Below the pieces are notes generated by a model. The model had not been told where the DNA came from and made no database searches. It was given only the letters and a program-made list of their open reading frames with translations. The position numbers and the translations under genes are program-made. Positions 16,477 to 26,795 of a DNA stretch of 64,000 nt are shown in pieces (position 1 is the first letter of the stretch; each line of letters starts with the position of its first letter). This DNA is from Pseudooceanicola sp. (GTDB lineage: Bacteria; Pseudomonadota; Alphaproteobacteria; Rhodobacterales; Rhodobacteraceae), in assembly GCF_029213205.1 (NCBI RefSeq), contig NZ_JARGNH010000019.1, positions 1-64,000 of the forward strand, given 5' to 3'.

Positions 16477-16985
16477 TTAGGGCAGGACACATTCCCGTTT
16501 CATAACCAGAAGATGACGGTTGCGGCGTTTGCAGCGACGCTTGTCATATTTTAGGGGTGCCCTGCACTGCTTTCGGCCCGGGATGCAAGCGCGTATCCCT
16601 TTGCCTTGCAACGCTTCCCTGAACCAATCGGCGTCGTATCCCCGATCTCCGAGCAACCAGTCGACCTTGGGCAGGCTGCTCAGCAATGCCTGTGCGCCGA
16701 TGTAGTCGCTGACCTGTCCGGCGGTGACGAAAAAGTTGATCGGGCGGCCAAGACTGTCGCAGATCGCGTGCAGCTTGGTATTCATGCCGCCCTTGGTGCG
16801 CCCAATCAGGCGTCCACGCCCCTCTTTTTCACGCCCAGGCTGGCCGCTGTCCGGTGGGCTTTGAAGATAGGTCGCGTCGATCATCACTATCTTTTCCTCA
16901 CCGTGTTCACCAGCCAACCCGGCCATGATCCTGGCGAAGACGCCTTCCAAATTGGATTGTTGCGATCCCACCTTGGCACAAAGAT
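16477..16985 (-). mobile_element. IS5-family transposase remnant (IS427/IS1031 type)
   Basis: The leftward frame encodes GVFARIMAGLAGEHG, IVMIDATYLQ, GRLIGRTKGGMNTKLHAICD and WLLGDRGYDADWFREAL, the core of an IS5-type DDE transposase including the first and second catalytic Asp. It ends in KRRN followed by unrelated residues, so the third catalytic Glu region is lost, and the N-terminal part is degenerate. The remnant lies exactly at the boundary between the leftmost catabolic block and the sigma-54 module. Confidence 0.85.
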
Positions 16986-17017
16986 GCCGGCGGGGGGCGG
17001 TTACAGCATCAGTCCCC

Positions 17018-18679
<1,662 letters not shown>

Positions 18680-18721
18680 GTTCCCCCTACCATGACATCC
18701 ACCCTTACTTCCGGCAAAAAT

Positions 18722-18738
18722 TGTCTCCATTGTGGACA
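18722..18738. promoter_or_regulatory. Possible upstream activator site for the sigma-54 activator
   Basis: TGTCTCCATTGTGGACA is an imperfect 17-bp inverted repeat (6 of 8 arm positions pair). It lies about 90 bp upstream of the -24 element before rpoN and about 43 bp upstream of the activator start, a usual distance for an enhancer-binding protein site. No equally clear copy was found before the 20432 promoter, so the assignment is tentative. Confidence 0.35.
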
Positions 18739-18812
18739 TAAGTCAACGAGGGCTGTCGTGAATCAGGGCTTTAAATGTGCCCTCCCAAAATGCAATAGTT
18801 GGGCTTGGTGTT

Positions 18813-18828
18813 TGGCACGGCAATTGCT
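18813..18828 (+). promoter_or_regulatory. Sigma-54 (-24/-12) promoter upstream of rpoN
   Basis: TGGCACGGCAATTGCT matches the consensus TGGCAC-N5-TTGCW exactly, with GG and GC separated by ten bases. Transcription would start near 18838, about 70 bp before the rpoN start. It implies that this rpoN gene is read by sigma-54 itself, giving positive feedback. Confidence 0.88.
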
Positions 18829-18909
18829 AGCAAGGACCTTTGGGGGGCGCCGGTGGGGGTGCGAATAAAGTTGGCTCACACACGGTGAGGCCAACAGTAA
18901 GGGGGGGCA

Positions 18910-20325
18910 ATGGAACTCAGACCACAGCAGTTTCACCAGCAGAAGCAATCGCTGTCGATCACCGGTCAGGTGATCCAGTCGATCCGACTGCTGCAACTGG
19001 GCAATCACGAGCTTGAGGACTTTCTGCGCGAGCAGGCGGACGACAATCCACTGGTCACGGTGGTTGTCGGGGCGTCTGACGTGCAAAAGCCGGACAGCAG
19101 TGCCTGCACTCTGGCGCAAGACCGGGGTGGATCACCGGGCGGGACACCGCGTCTACCATCGTCGGGTGTCGCGGCTGACATGCCCGGCCCTGACCAGTAC
19201 CTGGAGGCGCGCGTATCCCTGCGCGACCATCTCATCGCGCAGATCTCGCTGATAGTCGAGACACCGGTGGATCAACTGATCGCCCGGGAGATCGTGGATT
19301 CGCTGGACCCGGACGGATATTTTCGCCGCGATCCCGAAGAGATGGCTGAGCTGATGGGTATTCCGGTATCGCGCGTCCAGACCGCGCTGGAGGCGGTGCA
19401 GGAATGCGAACCGACCGGCGTCGCGGCGCGCGACCTGCCCGAATGCCTGTCCCTCCAGCTCGTGGAACGGGGCGGCCTGACAGAGCCGATGCGCGCCCTG
19501 CTGGAAAACCTGGATCTGCTGGGGGACTACAAGATCGAGGCGCTGGCGCGGATCTGCGGCCTCGACGCGAAAGGGGTGATGGACCTGGTGCGGCGGATAC
19601 GAGAACTCGATCCTCACCCGGGCCGCCGGTTCGACACCGATCCGGTGGTCCCGGCCCTGCCGGACATATATGTTGAGATGGCGGACGACGGCAGGTTGAC
19701 CGTCGAGCTGAACACCAGCGTCATGCCGCGGGTCCTGATCGACCGGGAATACTATGCCGAGGTCAGTGCAGGGATCGACGGCAAGGCCGACCAGCGATTC
19801 ATGATTGATTCCATGAGCAACGCGAACTGGCTGGCGCGGAGCATCGACCAGCGGGCCAGGACCATCCTGCGTGTCGCGACCGAAATCGTTGCCCATCAGA
19901 ACGATTTTTTCCGCTACGGGGCGGGATGTCTCAAGCCCCTGTCGCTCAAGCATATCGCGGCCGAGGTAGACCTGCACGAGTCGACCGTCTGCCGTGCCGT
20001 GGCCGACAAATACATGATGACGCCGCGCGGCATGTTCGAACTCAAGTTCTTCTTTGCCAATTCGGTCAGCGTCATGGACGGCGAGTCCGGTCTCTCAGGT
20101 GATACTGTCCGCCACCGTCTGCGCCAGCTGATCGATGCCGAAACGCCGACAAATATCCTGTCGGACCAGGCAATCATGGACACGCTGCAGTCCGAAGGCA
20201 TCGACATCGCCCGCCGCACCGTCGCGAAGTATCGGGAGATGATGGGCATCCCGACTTCGCGCAAGCGCAAGCGGCTCAAGGCCCCGCTTCTGGCAGGTGC
20301 TCGCGCCTTGGCGCAGGCGGATTGA
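18910..20325 (+). CDS. rpoN: RNA polymerase sigma-54 factor (RpoN paralogue, 471 aa)
   Basis: Region I activator-interacting helix starts at the N-terminus (LRPQQFHQQKQSLSITGQVI, Gln-rich, residues about 3-50), region III core-binding and DNA-contact helices fill the middle (SLKHIAAEVDLHESTVCRAV), and the RpoN box ARRTVAKYRE is intact at about residues 434-443. Length is typical for alphaproteobacterial RpoN. Its location beside an enhancer-binding activator and a CoA-catabolic operon, rather than next to lptB/hpf/ptsN as for housekeeping rpoN, argues for a dedicated second copy; whether another copy exists is not visible here. Confidence 0.95.
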   Translation: MELRPQQFHQQKQSLSITGQVIQSIRLLQLGNHELEDFLREQADDNPLVTVVVGASDVQKPDSSACTLAQDRGGSPGGTPRLPSSGVAADMPGPDQYLEARVSLRDHLIAQISLIVETPVDQLIAREIVDSLDPDGYFRRDPEEMAELMGIPVSRVQTALEAVQECEPTGVAARDLPECLSLQLVERGGLTEPMRALLENLDLLGDYKIEALARICGLDAKGVMDLVRRIRELDPHPGRRFDTDPVVPALPDIYVEMADDGRLTVELNTSVMPRVLIDREYYAEVSAGIDGKADQRFMIDSMSNANWLARSIDQRARTILRVATEIVAHQNDFFRYGAGCLKPLSLKHIAAEVDLHESTVCRAVADKYMMTPRGMFELKFFFANSVSVMDGESGLSGDTVRHRLRQLIDAETPTNILSDQAIMDTLQSEGIDIARRTVAKYREMMGIPTSRKRKRLKAPLLAGARALAQAD

Positions 20326-20431
20326 CCTCACCGATTGCCATTCTGATCACCGGTATGCGCGATTCCGCAAGGCTGGTCGGCGGCCTTGTCTTTAAAAGTT
20401 TTGCTGCCCGCAACCGGAGCGCCCGCGAATT

Positions 20432-20447
20432 TGGCACGGAGATTGCA
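20432..20447 (+). promoter_or_regulatory. Sigma-54 (-24/-12) promoter of the catabolic operon
   Basis: TGGCACGGAGATTGCA matches TGGCAC-N5-TTGCW with the exact ten-base GG to GC spacing. Transcription would start near 20458, leaving a 15-25 base leader before the CoA-transferase start. It is the only promoter-like element before the eight-gene operon 20482-29431. Confidence 0.88.
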
Positions 20448-20481
20448 TACTTATCATGGTGCAAGACAAGAGATGTGGACC

Positions 20482-21714
20482 ATGACAAACAAGGCAAGAG
20501 AACAGCAGCCGCAACCGACCGGTTTGCCGTATGAGACACTACCGATCAAGGCGTCGGGGCAAACCTTCGGATTTCTCGACGGGATCCGTGTCCTGGACCT
20601 CACGACGTCGGTCGCCGGACCTTATGCCACGATGCTGCTTTCCGACTTTGGGGCCGAGATCATCAAGGTCGAGCGTCCCTCGGGGGACGATGCCCGGACA
20701 TGGGGGCCGCCGTTCCTTCACGAGCAGGCTTTGTGGTTCGCAGCGGTCAACCGCAACAAGCGAAGCGTCGTGATCAACGCCCAGACCGAACAGGGCCGCG
20801 CCGACCTCCTTGCCCTCGTCCGCAGCAGTGACGTGGTGGTAACGAACCAGCCGCCGTCTGTTCAAAAGAAGCTGGGTCTGGACTATGAGACGCTCAAGCA
20901 AGAGCGGGAGGGGCTGATCTTTGTCGCCATCACCGGCTTTGGCCTTGATGGCGAGCGGGCAGACCTGACCTGCTACGACCTGATCGCCGAAGGCTATTCG
21001 GGGATTATGGACATCACTGGCTCGGCTGATGCGGAGCCGCAGAAAATCGGTGCCCCGGCCGCAGACATGCTGGCCGGGCAGGATGCAGCGATGGCGACAA
21101 TGGCTGCTCTGGCCGGGCGGCGCCACAACGGCGGCGAGGGCCAGTGCATCGACATTAGCCTTGTCGAGAGCATGACGCGCTTCCTGTCCTGCCGGATCTC
21201 TCCTTATCTTGGAGCGGGCGAAATCCCCGAACGGACCAGCGGACGGGACAGCGTCATCGCGATTTACCAACCGTTCGAGACGGCGGATCAACCGATCACG
21301 CTGGGGCTGGGATCCGATGCGATCTGGGGCCGCTTCTGGACCGCTGTTGGCGATCCCGAGTTCGCGGCCCGCGACGCGTTCCGCACCAACGCACTCCGAC
21401 GCGAGAACCGGAGCGAGATCGTCGCACGCATACAGGATATTCTGCAGCAGGAAAGCCGCGCGCATTGGCTTGACATCTTCTGCGATGCCCGTGTGCCTGC
21501 AGGCCCGATCAACCGGGTGGACGAAGTTGCCTCGGACGAGCTCCTCAGGGAACGTGATTTGTTCTATGCGATCAAAGACGACGAAGGCCGGATCATACCG
21601 CAAATCGGCCTGGGCATCCGCATCAACGGACGCTCGAGCATTGCGCACCTCGCACCGCCCCGTCTGGGCGCGGACACACAGGACGTTCTGCAAGAACTGA
21701 AGGCATCCGAGTGA
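20482..21714 (+). CDS. CaiB/BaiF family III CoA-transferase (about 410 aa)
   Basis: N-terminal IRVLDLTTSVAGPYATMLL and SDFGAEIIKVE, and RNKRSVVIN, are hallmark motifs of family III CoA-transferases; the catalytic Asp is expected in the ADMLAGQDAA region by family knowledge. It would move CoA from a donor acyl-CoA to the incoming acid without ATP. Start at 20482 (20473 is an alternative); frames beginning further upstream would overlap the -24/-12 promoter and are excluded by its expected start site. First gene of the sigma-54 operon. Confidence 0.9.
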   Translation: MTNKAREQQPQPTGLPYETLPIKASGQTFGFLDGIRVLDLTTSVAGPYATMLLSDFGAEIIKVERPSGDDARTWGPPFLHEQALWFAAVNRNKRSVVINAQTEQGRADLLALVRSSDVVVTNQPPSVQKKLGLDYETLKQEREGLIFVAITGFGLDGERADLTCYDLIAEGYSGIMDITGSADAEPQKIGAPAADMLAGQDAAMATMAALAGRRHNGGEGQCIDISLVESMTRFLSCRISPYLGAGEIPERTSGRDSVIAIYQPFETADQPITLGLGSDAIWGRFWTAVGDPEFAARDAFRTNALRRENRSEIVARIQDILQQESRAHWLDIFCDARVPAGPINRVDEVASDELLRERDLFYAIKDDEGRIIPQIGLGIRINGRSSIAHLAPPRLGADTQDVLQELKASE

Positions 21715-21749
21715 CGGGTCCGGAACATCTAATTAAGAGAGGAAAAACG

Positions 21750-22529
21750 ATGGCTTTCAAGGAAATCACCTACGAGGAAGACGGGCCAATTGGAACCATC
21801 ACCCTCAATCGCCCGGATGATGGCAACATGTTCACCGAAACGATGTGCCATGAAATCCGTGATTGCATCGAGGGCATTCGCCGCGAGACCCGAACTCGCG
21901 TTGTCGTGCTGACTGGGGCGGGAGATCGGTTCTTCTGCATAGGCGGCTCCAAGGATGGCATGGAAAAAACCAAACTCTATGCCGGCACATTGCCGACGCT
22001 GGAAATGTACGAGGCGATAGACAAGCTGCAAAAGCCGGTGATCGCCAGCGTGAACGGCTTTGCTGTTGGCGGCGGCAACGTGCTCCAGATGGTTTGTGAT
22101 GTGACCATCGCCAAGGAGTCCGCGATCTTTCGTCAGGTCGGCCCGATGATGGGATCGTTCGATGCCGGTTACGGAACCTGGTATCTTGAGGACCTCGTAG
22201 GCAAGAAGCGCGCCAAGGAACTCTGGTACGCGAACCCCAAATTGACCGCGGCACAGGCCAAGGAAATCGGTTTGATCAACCGCGTCGTTCCCGATGCGGA
22301 ACTGGCTGACAAGACACGGGAATTCGCGCTGGAAATCGCGGACCGCGGTGCCTTCGCGCTGGCCGCGATCAAAGGCGCATTCAATGCACGTCATGGCGGC
22401 GTTGGCGGCCTGTCGCGTGTGACGCATGACCTGCTGCTCGGCCAGTACCTCGGCACCGAGGAGGCAAAGGAACTGAAAGCGAGCTTTTCCGAACGGCGCA
22501 AGCCGGATACGACCAAGTTCGGACATTGA
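21750..22529 (+). CDS. Crotonase of the BadI/MenB type (probable ring-opening hydrolase, 259 aa)
   Basis: Crotonase with FCIGGSKDGM oxyanion loop and the segment GPMMGSFDAGYGTWYLEDLV followed by GKKRAKELWY. That stretch closely follows 2-ketocyclohexanecarboxyl-CoA hydrolase (BadI) and MenB, where the Asp in SxDxGYG takes part in catalysis, instead of the two Glu of enoyl-CoA hydratase. The likely role is hydrolytic C-C cleavage of a cyclic beta-keto acyl-CoA. ATG 21750 has GAGAGGAAA upstream. It is the strongest hint that the operon handles an alicyclic acid. Confidence 0.85.
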   Translation: MAFKEITYEEDGPIGTITLNRPDDGNMFTETMCHEIRDCIEGIRRETRTRVVVLTGAGDRFFCIGGSKDGMEKTKLYAGTLPTLEMYEAIDKLQKPVIASVNGFAVGGGNVLQMVCDVTIAKESAIFRQVGPMMGSFDAGYGTWYLEDLVGKKRAKELWYANPKLTAAQAKEIGLINRVVPDAELADKTREFALEIADRGAFALAAIKGAFNARHGGVGGLSRVTHDLLLGQYLGTEEAKELKASFSERRKPDTTKFGH

Positions 22530-22538
22530 GGCGGAACA

Positions 22539-24158
22539 ATGAAACCATTCCTCACGCTTCATGATCCCCAGACGGCACGAGAATTCTATGCCCAAGGGCT
22601 CTGGAAGGACGACACGTTCTATTCTCTGATGAGCGATCACGCGGACCGTCGGCCGGACGATATCGCCCTTCTGGACGGGCTCACCTCGTTGTCTTGGTGT
22701 GCGCTGAAAGCGAGGGTGGACGCCATGGCCGACAGCCTGCTCTCACATGGCATCGGCACGGGCGACCGGGTTGCGATCTGGATGTCGAACCGGATCGAGG
22801 CGGTGATCGCCTTTCTTGCCTGTTCGCGCGAAGGGATTGCCTGTAATCCCTCCCTTCACCGCACCTACACTTGCGGCGAGATTGTCGAACTGCTGAGCGA
22901 ACTCTCGGCCAGCGCGCTGGTGACAGAGGACGGCTGGGGCGCGGACCGCGATACCGTCGATCTCTATGCTCTGCTCAAGGAATTGCCGTTCCTCAAGAAG
23001 GTCTACACCCCCGACACCTTCCCCCAGTACATTACCGGCGTCGACCGCACGCCCCACACCAACCCGGACAGCGTCATTTACCTCGCCTTCACGTCGGGCA
23101 CGACGGGCAAGCCCAAGTGCGTCATGCACTCGTGCAACACGCTCCTGTCCAACGCCCGCGATCTCGCGTGGGACTGGGCGCTGTCAGAGCAGACAGTGCT
23201 ATTGACGCTCAGCCCGTTGTCACATCACATTGCCTGGGTGGCCTGCGGGCAATGGCTGGTTTCGGGGGGCCGGTTCGTCACCGACTATCCGCCCGAAGGC
23301 ACAGACCGGCTGGCGTGGATCGTGGAATCCGGCGCCACCTATGTCCTCGGCGTGCCGACACATGCGATGGACATTCTCGCCGATCAGAAGCGGCAGGGGA
23401 TGGAACGGCTGGGACAGGTGCAAACCTTCTACATGGCCGGTTCGGCGATCCCCGAGGTCGTGGCACAGGCCTTCGTGGATCAGGGCATTACGCCGCAGAA
23501 CATCTACGGCATGACCGAATGCTCCTCGCATCAATACACCCATCCTGGCGATCCAAAGGAGGTCTGGATCCAGACCTGCGGACGCGGCGGTCCGGCCTAT
23601 GAGGTCAAGATCTGGGATCCGGAAAATCCGGATGTGGAAGTGCCGCGTGGTCAGACCGGCAACATCGGCGGCAAGGGCGCGGCGATGATGCTGGGCTATT
23701 TCGCCAACCAGACGGCGACCGAGAATACCATGAACCGGCACGGATACCTGCTGTCCGGCGATCTCGGGTCGTTCGATATCAACGGCAACCTGCGGATCGA
23801 GGGGCGGATCAAGGACGTCATTATTCGGGGGGGGCACAATATCAACCCCTCGCGCATCGAGTCGCTGACGCTGGAGCACAAACGCGTGGAGAAGGCGGCG
23901 GTGTTTGGCCTGCCCGACGACCGGCTGGGCGAAAGGGTCTGTCTCGCGCTGATCGGCGACGTCTCTCCCGAAGAGATTCTGGCGCATCTCGCGCGCGAAG
24001 GGCTGTCAAAATACGACATGCCCGAGTGGTTGCTTGACGTCGACGCGATGCCACTCACCGCGAGCGGAAAGATACTGAAACGAGAAATGATCGACATGGT
24101 TGACCGCGGTGAGCTGAAACCGCTCCAAGTCCGCTACAAGATGGCAAGAGCAGAATAA
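22539..24158 (+). CDS. AMP-forming acyl-CoA ligase, cyclohexanecarboxylate-CoA ligase-like (539 aa)
   Basis: Adenylate-forming ligase with P-loop FTSGTTGKPKCVMHS (about residues 187-201), IYGMTECSSHQ A5 motif, SGDLGSFDINGNLRIEGRIK hinge and ASGKILKREM with the catalytic Lys. The MHSCNT after the P-loop and the overall pattern resemble AliA-type cyclohexanecarboxylate and short branched-acid ligases. It starts 9 bp behind the BadI-like gene with GGCGG before ATG. It provides an ATP-dependent route to the acyl-CoA beside the two CoA-transferases of the same operon. Confidence 0.9.
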   Translation: MKPFLTLHDPQTAREFYAQGLWKDDTFYSLMSDHADRRPDDIALLDGLTSLSWCALKARVDAMADSLLSHGIGTGDRVAIWMSNRIEAVIAFLACSREGIACNPSLHRTYTCGEIVELLSELSASALVTEDGWGADRDTVDLYALLKELPFLKKVYTPDTFPQYITGVDRTPHTNPDSVIYLAFTSGTTGKPKCVMHSCNTLLSNARDLAWDWALSEQTVLLTLSPLSHHIAWVACGQWLVSGGRFVTDYPPEGTDRLAWIVESGATYVLGVPTHAMDILADQKRQGMERLGQVQTFYMAGSAIPEVVAQAFVDQGITPQNIYGMTECSSHQYTHPGDPKEVWIQTCGRGGPAYEVKIWDPENPDVEVPRGQTGNIGGKGAAMMLGYFANQTATENTMNRHGYLLSGDLGSFDINGNLRIEGRIKDVIIRGGHNINPSRIESLTLEHKRVEKAAVFGLPDDRLGERVCLALIGDVSPEEILAHLAREGLSKYDMPEWLLDVDAMPLTASGKILKREMIDMVDRGELKPLQVRYKMARAE

Positions 24159-24161
24159 CCA

Positions 24162-24932
24162 ATGGCTGTAGAATTAAAAAAAGAAGGCGATTTTGCCGTC
24201 CTCACTCTAAACCGTCCTGAGGCCCTGAACGCTCTGTCGTTTTTGATCCTGGACGATATCGCCCGAGCACTGGACGAGGTGGCCGGGATGAAAGACATCC
24301 GCGCGTTGCTTGTCACCGGCGCAGGCGACAAGGCGTTCTGCGCGGGGGCCGACATCAAGGAACTGCGGGGCCGGACGCTGATCGACCAGAAGCGCGGGGC
24401 GGAACTGGGACAATCTGTCTTTGCCAAACTGGACAATCTGCCGGTCGCTTCGGTGGCGCTGGTCAATGGCTATGCCTTCGGCGGCGGCTCGGAGCTTGCA
24501 CTAGCCTGCACCTTCCGGCTGGCGTCGCCGCGCGCGATATTCGGGCTGCCAGAGATCAAACTGGGTCTGATCCCCGGCTACGGTGGGACGCAGCGCCTGC
24601 CGCGACTGGTCGGTGAGGGCCGGGCGCTCGAAATCATCATGACCGGCCGCAACGTGAAAGCGGACGAGGCCGAGCGCATCGGCCTGGTGAACGCAATTGC
24701 CGAGGGCGATCTGATGGAGGCCGGCCGCGACTTTGCCGGCAAGTTCACCCGCTACAGCCTGCCGGTGCTGGAATGCGCCCGACGTGCTGTGCAGCGGGCG
24801 GGAGACGTCACGCTTGACGAAGGCTTGAGGATTGAGGCCGACCTCTCGACGCTTGCCTTCCGCACGGCGGATGCCGAAGAAGGCATGGCCGCCTTTGAAG
24901 AGAAACGCAAAGCGGAGTTCAAGGATGGCTAA
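24162..24932 (+). CDS. Enoyl-CoA hydratase (256 aa)
   Basis: Classical crotonase with both catalytic Glu residues: GGGSELALACT and LPEIKLGLIPGYGGTQRLPR, plus FCAGADIKEL oxyanion motif. It would add water to trans-2-enoyl-CoA. Of the eight intact crotonases in the window this is the only one that keeps both catalytic Glu, so it is the best candidate for a true beta-oxidation hydratase. It starts 3 bp after the ligase stop and its end overlaps the SDR start (ATGGCTAA). Confidence 0.92.
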   Translation: MAVELKKEGDFAVLTLNRPEALNALSFLILDDIARALDEVAGMKDIRALLVTGAGDKAFCAGADIKELRGRTLIDQKRGAELGQSVFAKLDNLPVASVALVNGYAFGGGSELALACTFRLASPRAIFGLPEIKLGLIPGYGGTQRLPRLVGEGRALEIIMTGRNVKADEAERIGLVNAIAEGDLMEAGRDFAGKFTRYSLPVLECARRAVQRAGDVTLDEGLRIEADLSTLAFRTADAEEGMAAFEEKRKAEFKDG

Positions 24933-25629
24933 AGGTCAGATCATCGTCACCGGCGCCTCCAAGGGCATCGGTGCCGCCATTGCTACGGAACTGGACGGGC
25001 GCGGATTTGACGTCGTCTGCCTGTCACGCAGCGGCACCGCCCCCAAGGGGCACGGCATCGCCTGCGACATGACGGATGAAGAAGCCGTGCGCGCCGCAAT
25101 GAGCGAAGTCGCCGCGCGTGGTCCGGTCACAGGGCTGGTCAACAACGCGGGCGTTCACATCGCAGGGGCGATTGCCACGCTCGACACCCGGGATTTCGAG
25201 CGGACCATGGCGCTGAACGCGACCGCGATCATGGTCGCCGCGCGCGAGACCTATCCGCACCTGAAGGACGCCGGCGGCATCATCGTGAACATCGGGTCTT
25301 TCTTCGACCGGATGGGCGTGCCGGACAACCTGTCCTACTCTGCCTCCAAGGCCGCTGTTGCCGCGATGACGCGCTGCATGGCGGTGGAATGGGCGCGCGA
25401 CGGGATCAAGGTGATGAACGTTGCACCGGGCTATATCGAGACCGACCTGAACCGCGAATTTCTGGCGCGGGAAAAGGTGCGCGCCTGGATGGCGCAGCGC
25501 ATTCCGACGGGTGCGCCCGGCTCGGTGGATGACGTCTCCCGCCTGGTGGCGACCATCTTTGCCGAGAATATCGGCTACATGACCGGCGAGACGATCTACA
25601 TCGACGGGGCGCAGGGGATCAATCACTGA
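24925..25629 (+). CDS. Short-chain dehydrogenase/reductase, probable 3-hydroxyacyl-CoA dehydrogenase (234 aa)
   Basis: Classical SDR with TGASKGIG cofactor motif (residues 9-16), NNAGVH, and YSASK active-site Tyr137/Lys141. A second strand Asp is replaced, and the SRSG residues after the second strand suggest NADP or NAD ambiguity. The start at 24925 overlaps the hydratase stop; an upstream frame lies entirely inside the hydratase gene. In this operon it could oxidise the ring hydroxyl made by the hydratase, as BadH does before BadI; that assignment is inference. Confidence 0.88.
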   Translation: MAKGQIIVTGASKGIGAAIATELDGRGFDVVCLSRSGTAPKGHGIACDMTDEEAVRAAMSEVAARGPVTGLVNNAGVHIAGAIATLDTRDFERTMALNATAIMVAARETYPHLKDAGGIIVNIGSFFDRMGVPDNLSYSASKAAVAAMTRCMAVEWARDGIKVMNVAPGYIETDLNREFLAREKVRAWMAQRIPTGAPGSVDDVSRLVATIFAENIGYMTGETIYIDGAQGINH

Positions 25630-26795
25630 TGAACATGTACGACAAACTGCACCGCGCTCGGCCCTGGAGCGACGAAGACCGCGCGATCCTCGATCAGGTC
25701 CAGCGGATGACGGACGAGGTCATTGCCCCAAACGCAGAGCACATCGACGCCACCGGCGAATTTCCATGGCAGAACGTTGAAGCGATCAACGCGCTCGGCC
25801 TGAACGCGGTCTTTGTGCCTGCGCAATACGGTGGGATGCCGACGTCCTTTCGCCTGTATCTGGAGATCGTCGCAATCATCTCGGAAGCCTGTGCCTCGAC
25901 CGGGATCATCTATGCCACGAATTACCACGGCATGAAGCCGCTGATCGAATACGGGTCCGAAGAACAGAAGGCGCGCCTGCTGCCCTGCATCGCCGAAGGC
26001 GGCCTTGGGGCGCTGGCGATCACCGAACCGACCGCCGGGTCGGACGCCACCGGCATGAAGACCAGTTTCACCCCCGACGGCGACGACATTATCCTCAAGG
26101 GCAACAAGAGTTTCATCTCGAATGGCGACGTCGCCGACCGGTATCTCGTGTTCGGGAAATGGGCCGGCGTGGACGATCCGAAGAAGGCGATTTCGGCGCT
26201 GATCCTCGAAAAGGGGACCGAGGGTTTCAATGTTATCGGCAAGGAAAGAAAGATGGGCCACAACGGCTCCTCTACCTGCGCGCTGTCGTTCGACAATGCC
26301 CGGGTGCCGCGTGCCAACCTGCTGCTGGACCCCGGCGACGGGTTGAAGATCCTGCTCGGCTCGCTCAACCGGTCCCGCCCTTCTGTCGCGGCCCATGCGC
26401 TCGGCATCGCGCGAGCGGCGTTCAAGGACATGGTAGCCTATGGCAACGACCGGGTTCAGAGCCGCAAGAAGATCCTCGAATTCCAGGGCAACCAGTTCAC
26501 ATTGGCCGACCTCGCCGGTGAGCTGCTGATGGTCGAGACATGGCTCGACCACGTTGCCGGGCTTGTGGACGGCGGCGAGCCGGACTTCGGAATGGAGGCG
26601 TCATTGGCCAAGCTGCGCGCCTCGGACCTTGCCATGAAGATGACGACAGAGTGCGTCCAGTTCCACGGCGGCTATGGCTATTGCCGCGATTACCGCGCGG
26701 AGCGCCTGATGCGTGACGCCAAGATCACCCAGATCTGGGAGGGGACCAACCAGGTTCACCGCCAGCTTATCGGACGGAGTTTCATCACCAAATGA
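25629..26795 (+). CDS. Acyl-CoA dehydrogenase (388 aa)
   Basis: Full-length flavoprotein with ALAITEPTAGSDATGMKT FAD-binding motif, FISNG, and the catalytic Glu in WEGTNQVHR (about residue 371). QFHGGYGY is the conserved segment before it. It catalyses alpha,beta-desaturation of an acyl-CoA with electrons passed to ETF. ATG at 25629 shares bases with the SDR stop (TGATG), and its own end overlaps the next gene by ATGA. Confidence 0.93.
   Translation: MNMYDKLHRARPWSDEDRAILDQVQRMTDEVIAPNAEHIDATGEFPWQNVEAINALGLNAVFVPAQYGGMPTSFRLYLEIVAIISEACASTGIIYATNYHGMKPLIEYGSEEQKARLLPCIAEGGLGALAITEPTAGSDATGMKTSFTPDGDDIILKGNKSFISNGDVADRYLVFGKWAGVDDPKKAISALILEKGTEGFNVIGKERKMGHNGSSTCALSFDNARVPRANLLLDPGDGLKILLGSLNRSRPSVAAHALGIARAAFKDMVAYGNDRVQSRKKILEFQGNQFTLADLAGELLMVETWLDHVAGLVDGGEPDFGMEASLAKLRASDLAMKMTTECVQFHGGYGYCRDYRAERLMRDAKITQIWEGTNQVHRQLIGRSFITK

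Noticed and set aside
18680-18739. Longer N-terminus of the sigma-54 activator (start at 18739)
   Set aside because: The ATG at 18679 has a strong AGGGGG site, and the extension overlaps the candidate activator-binding dyad.
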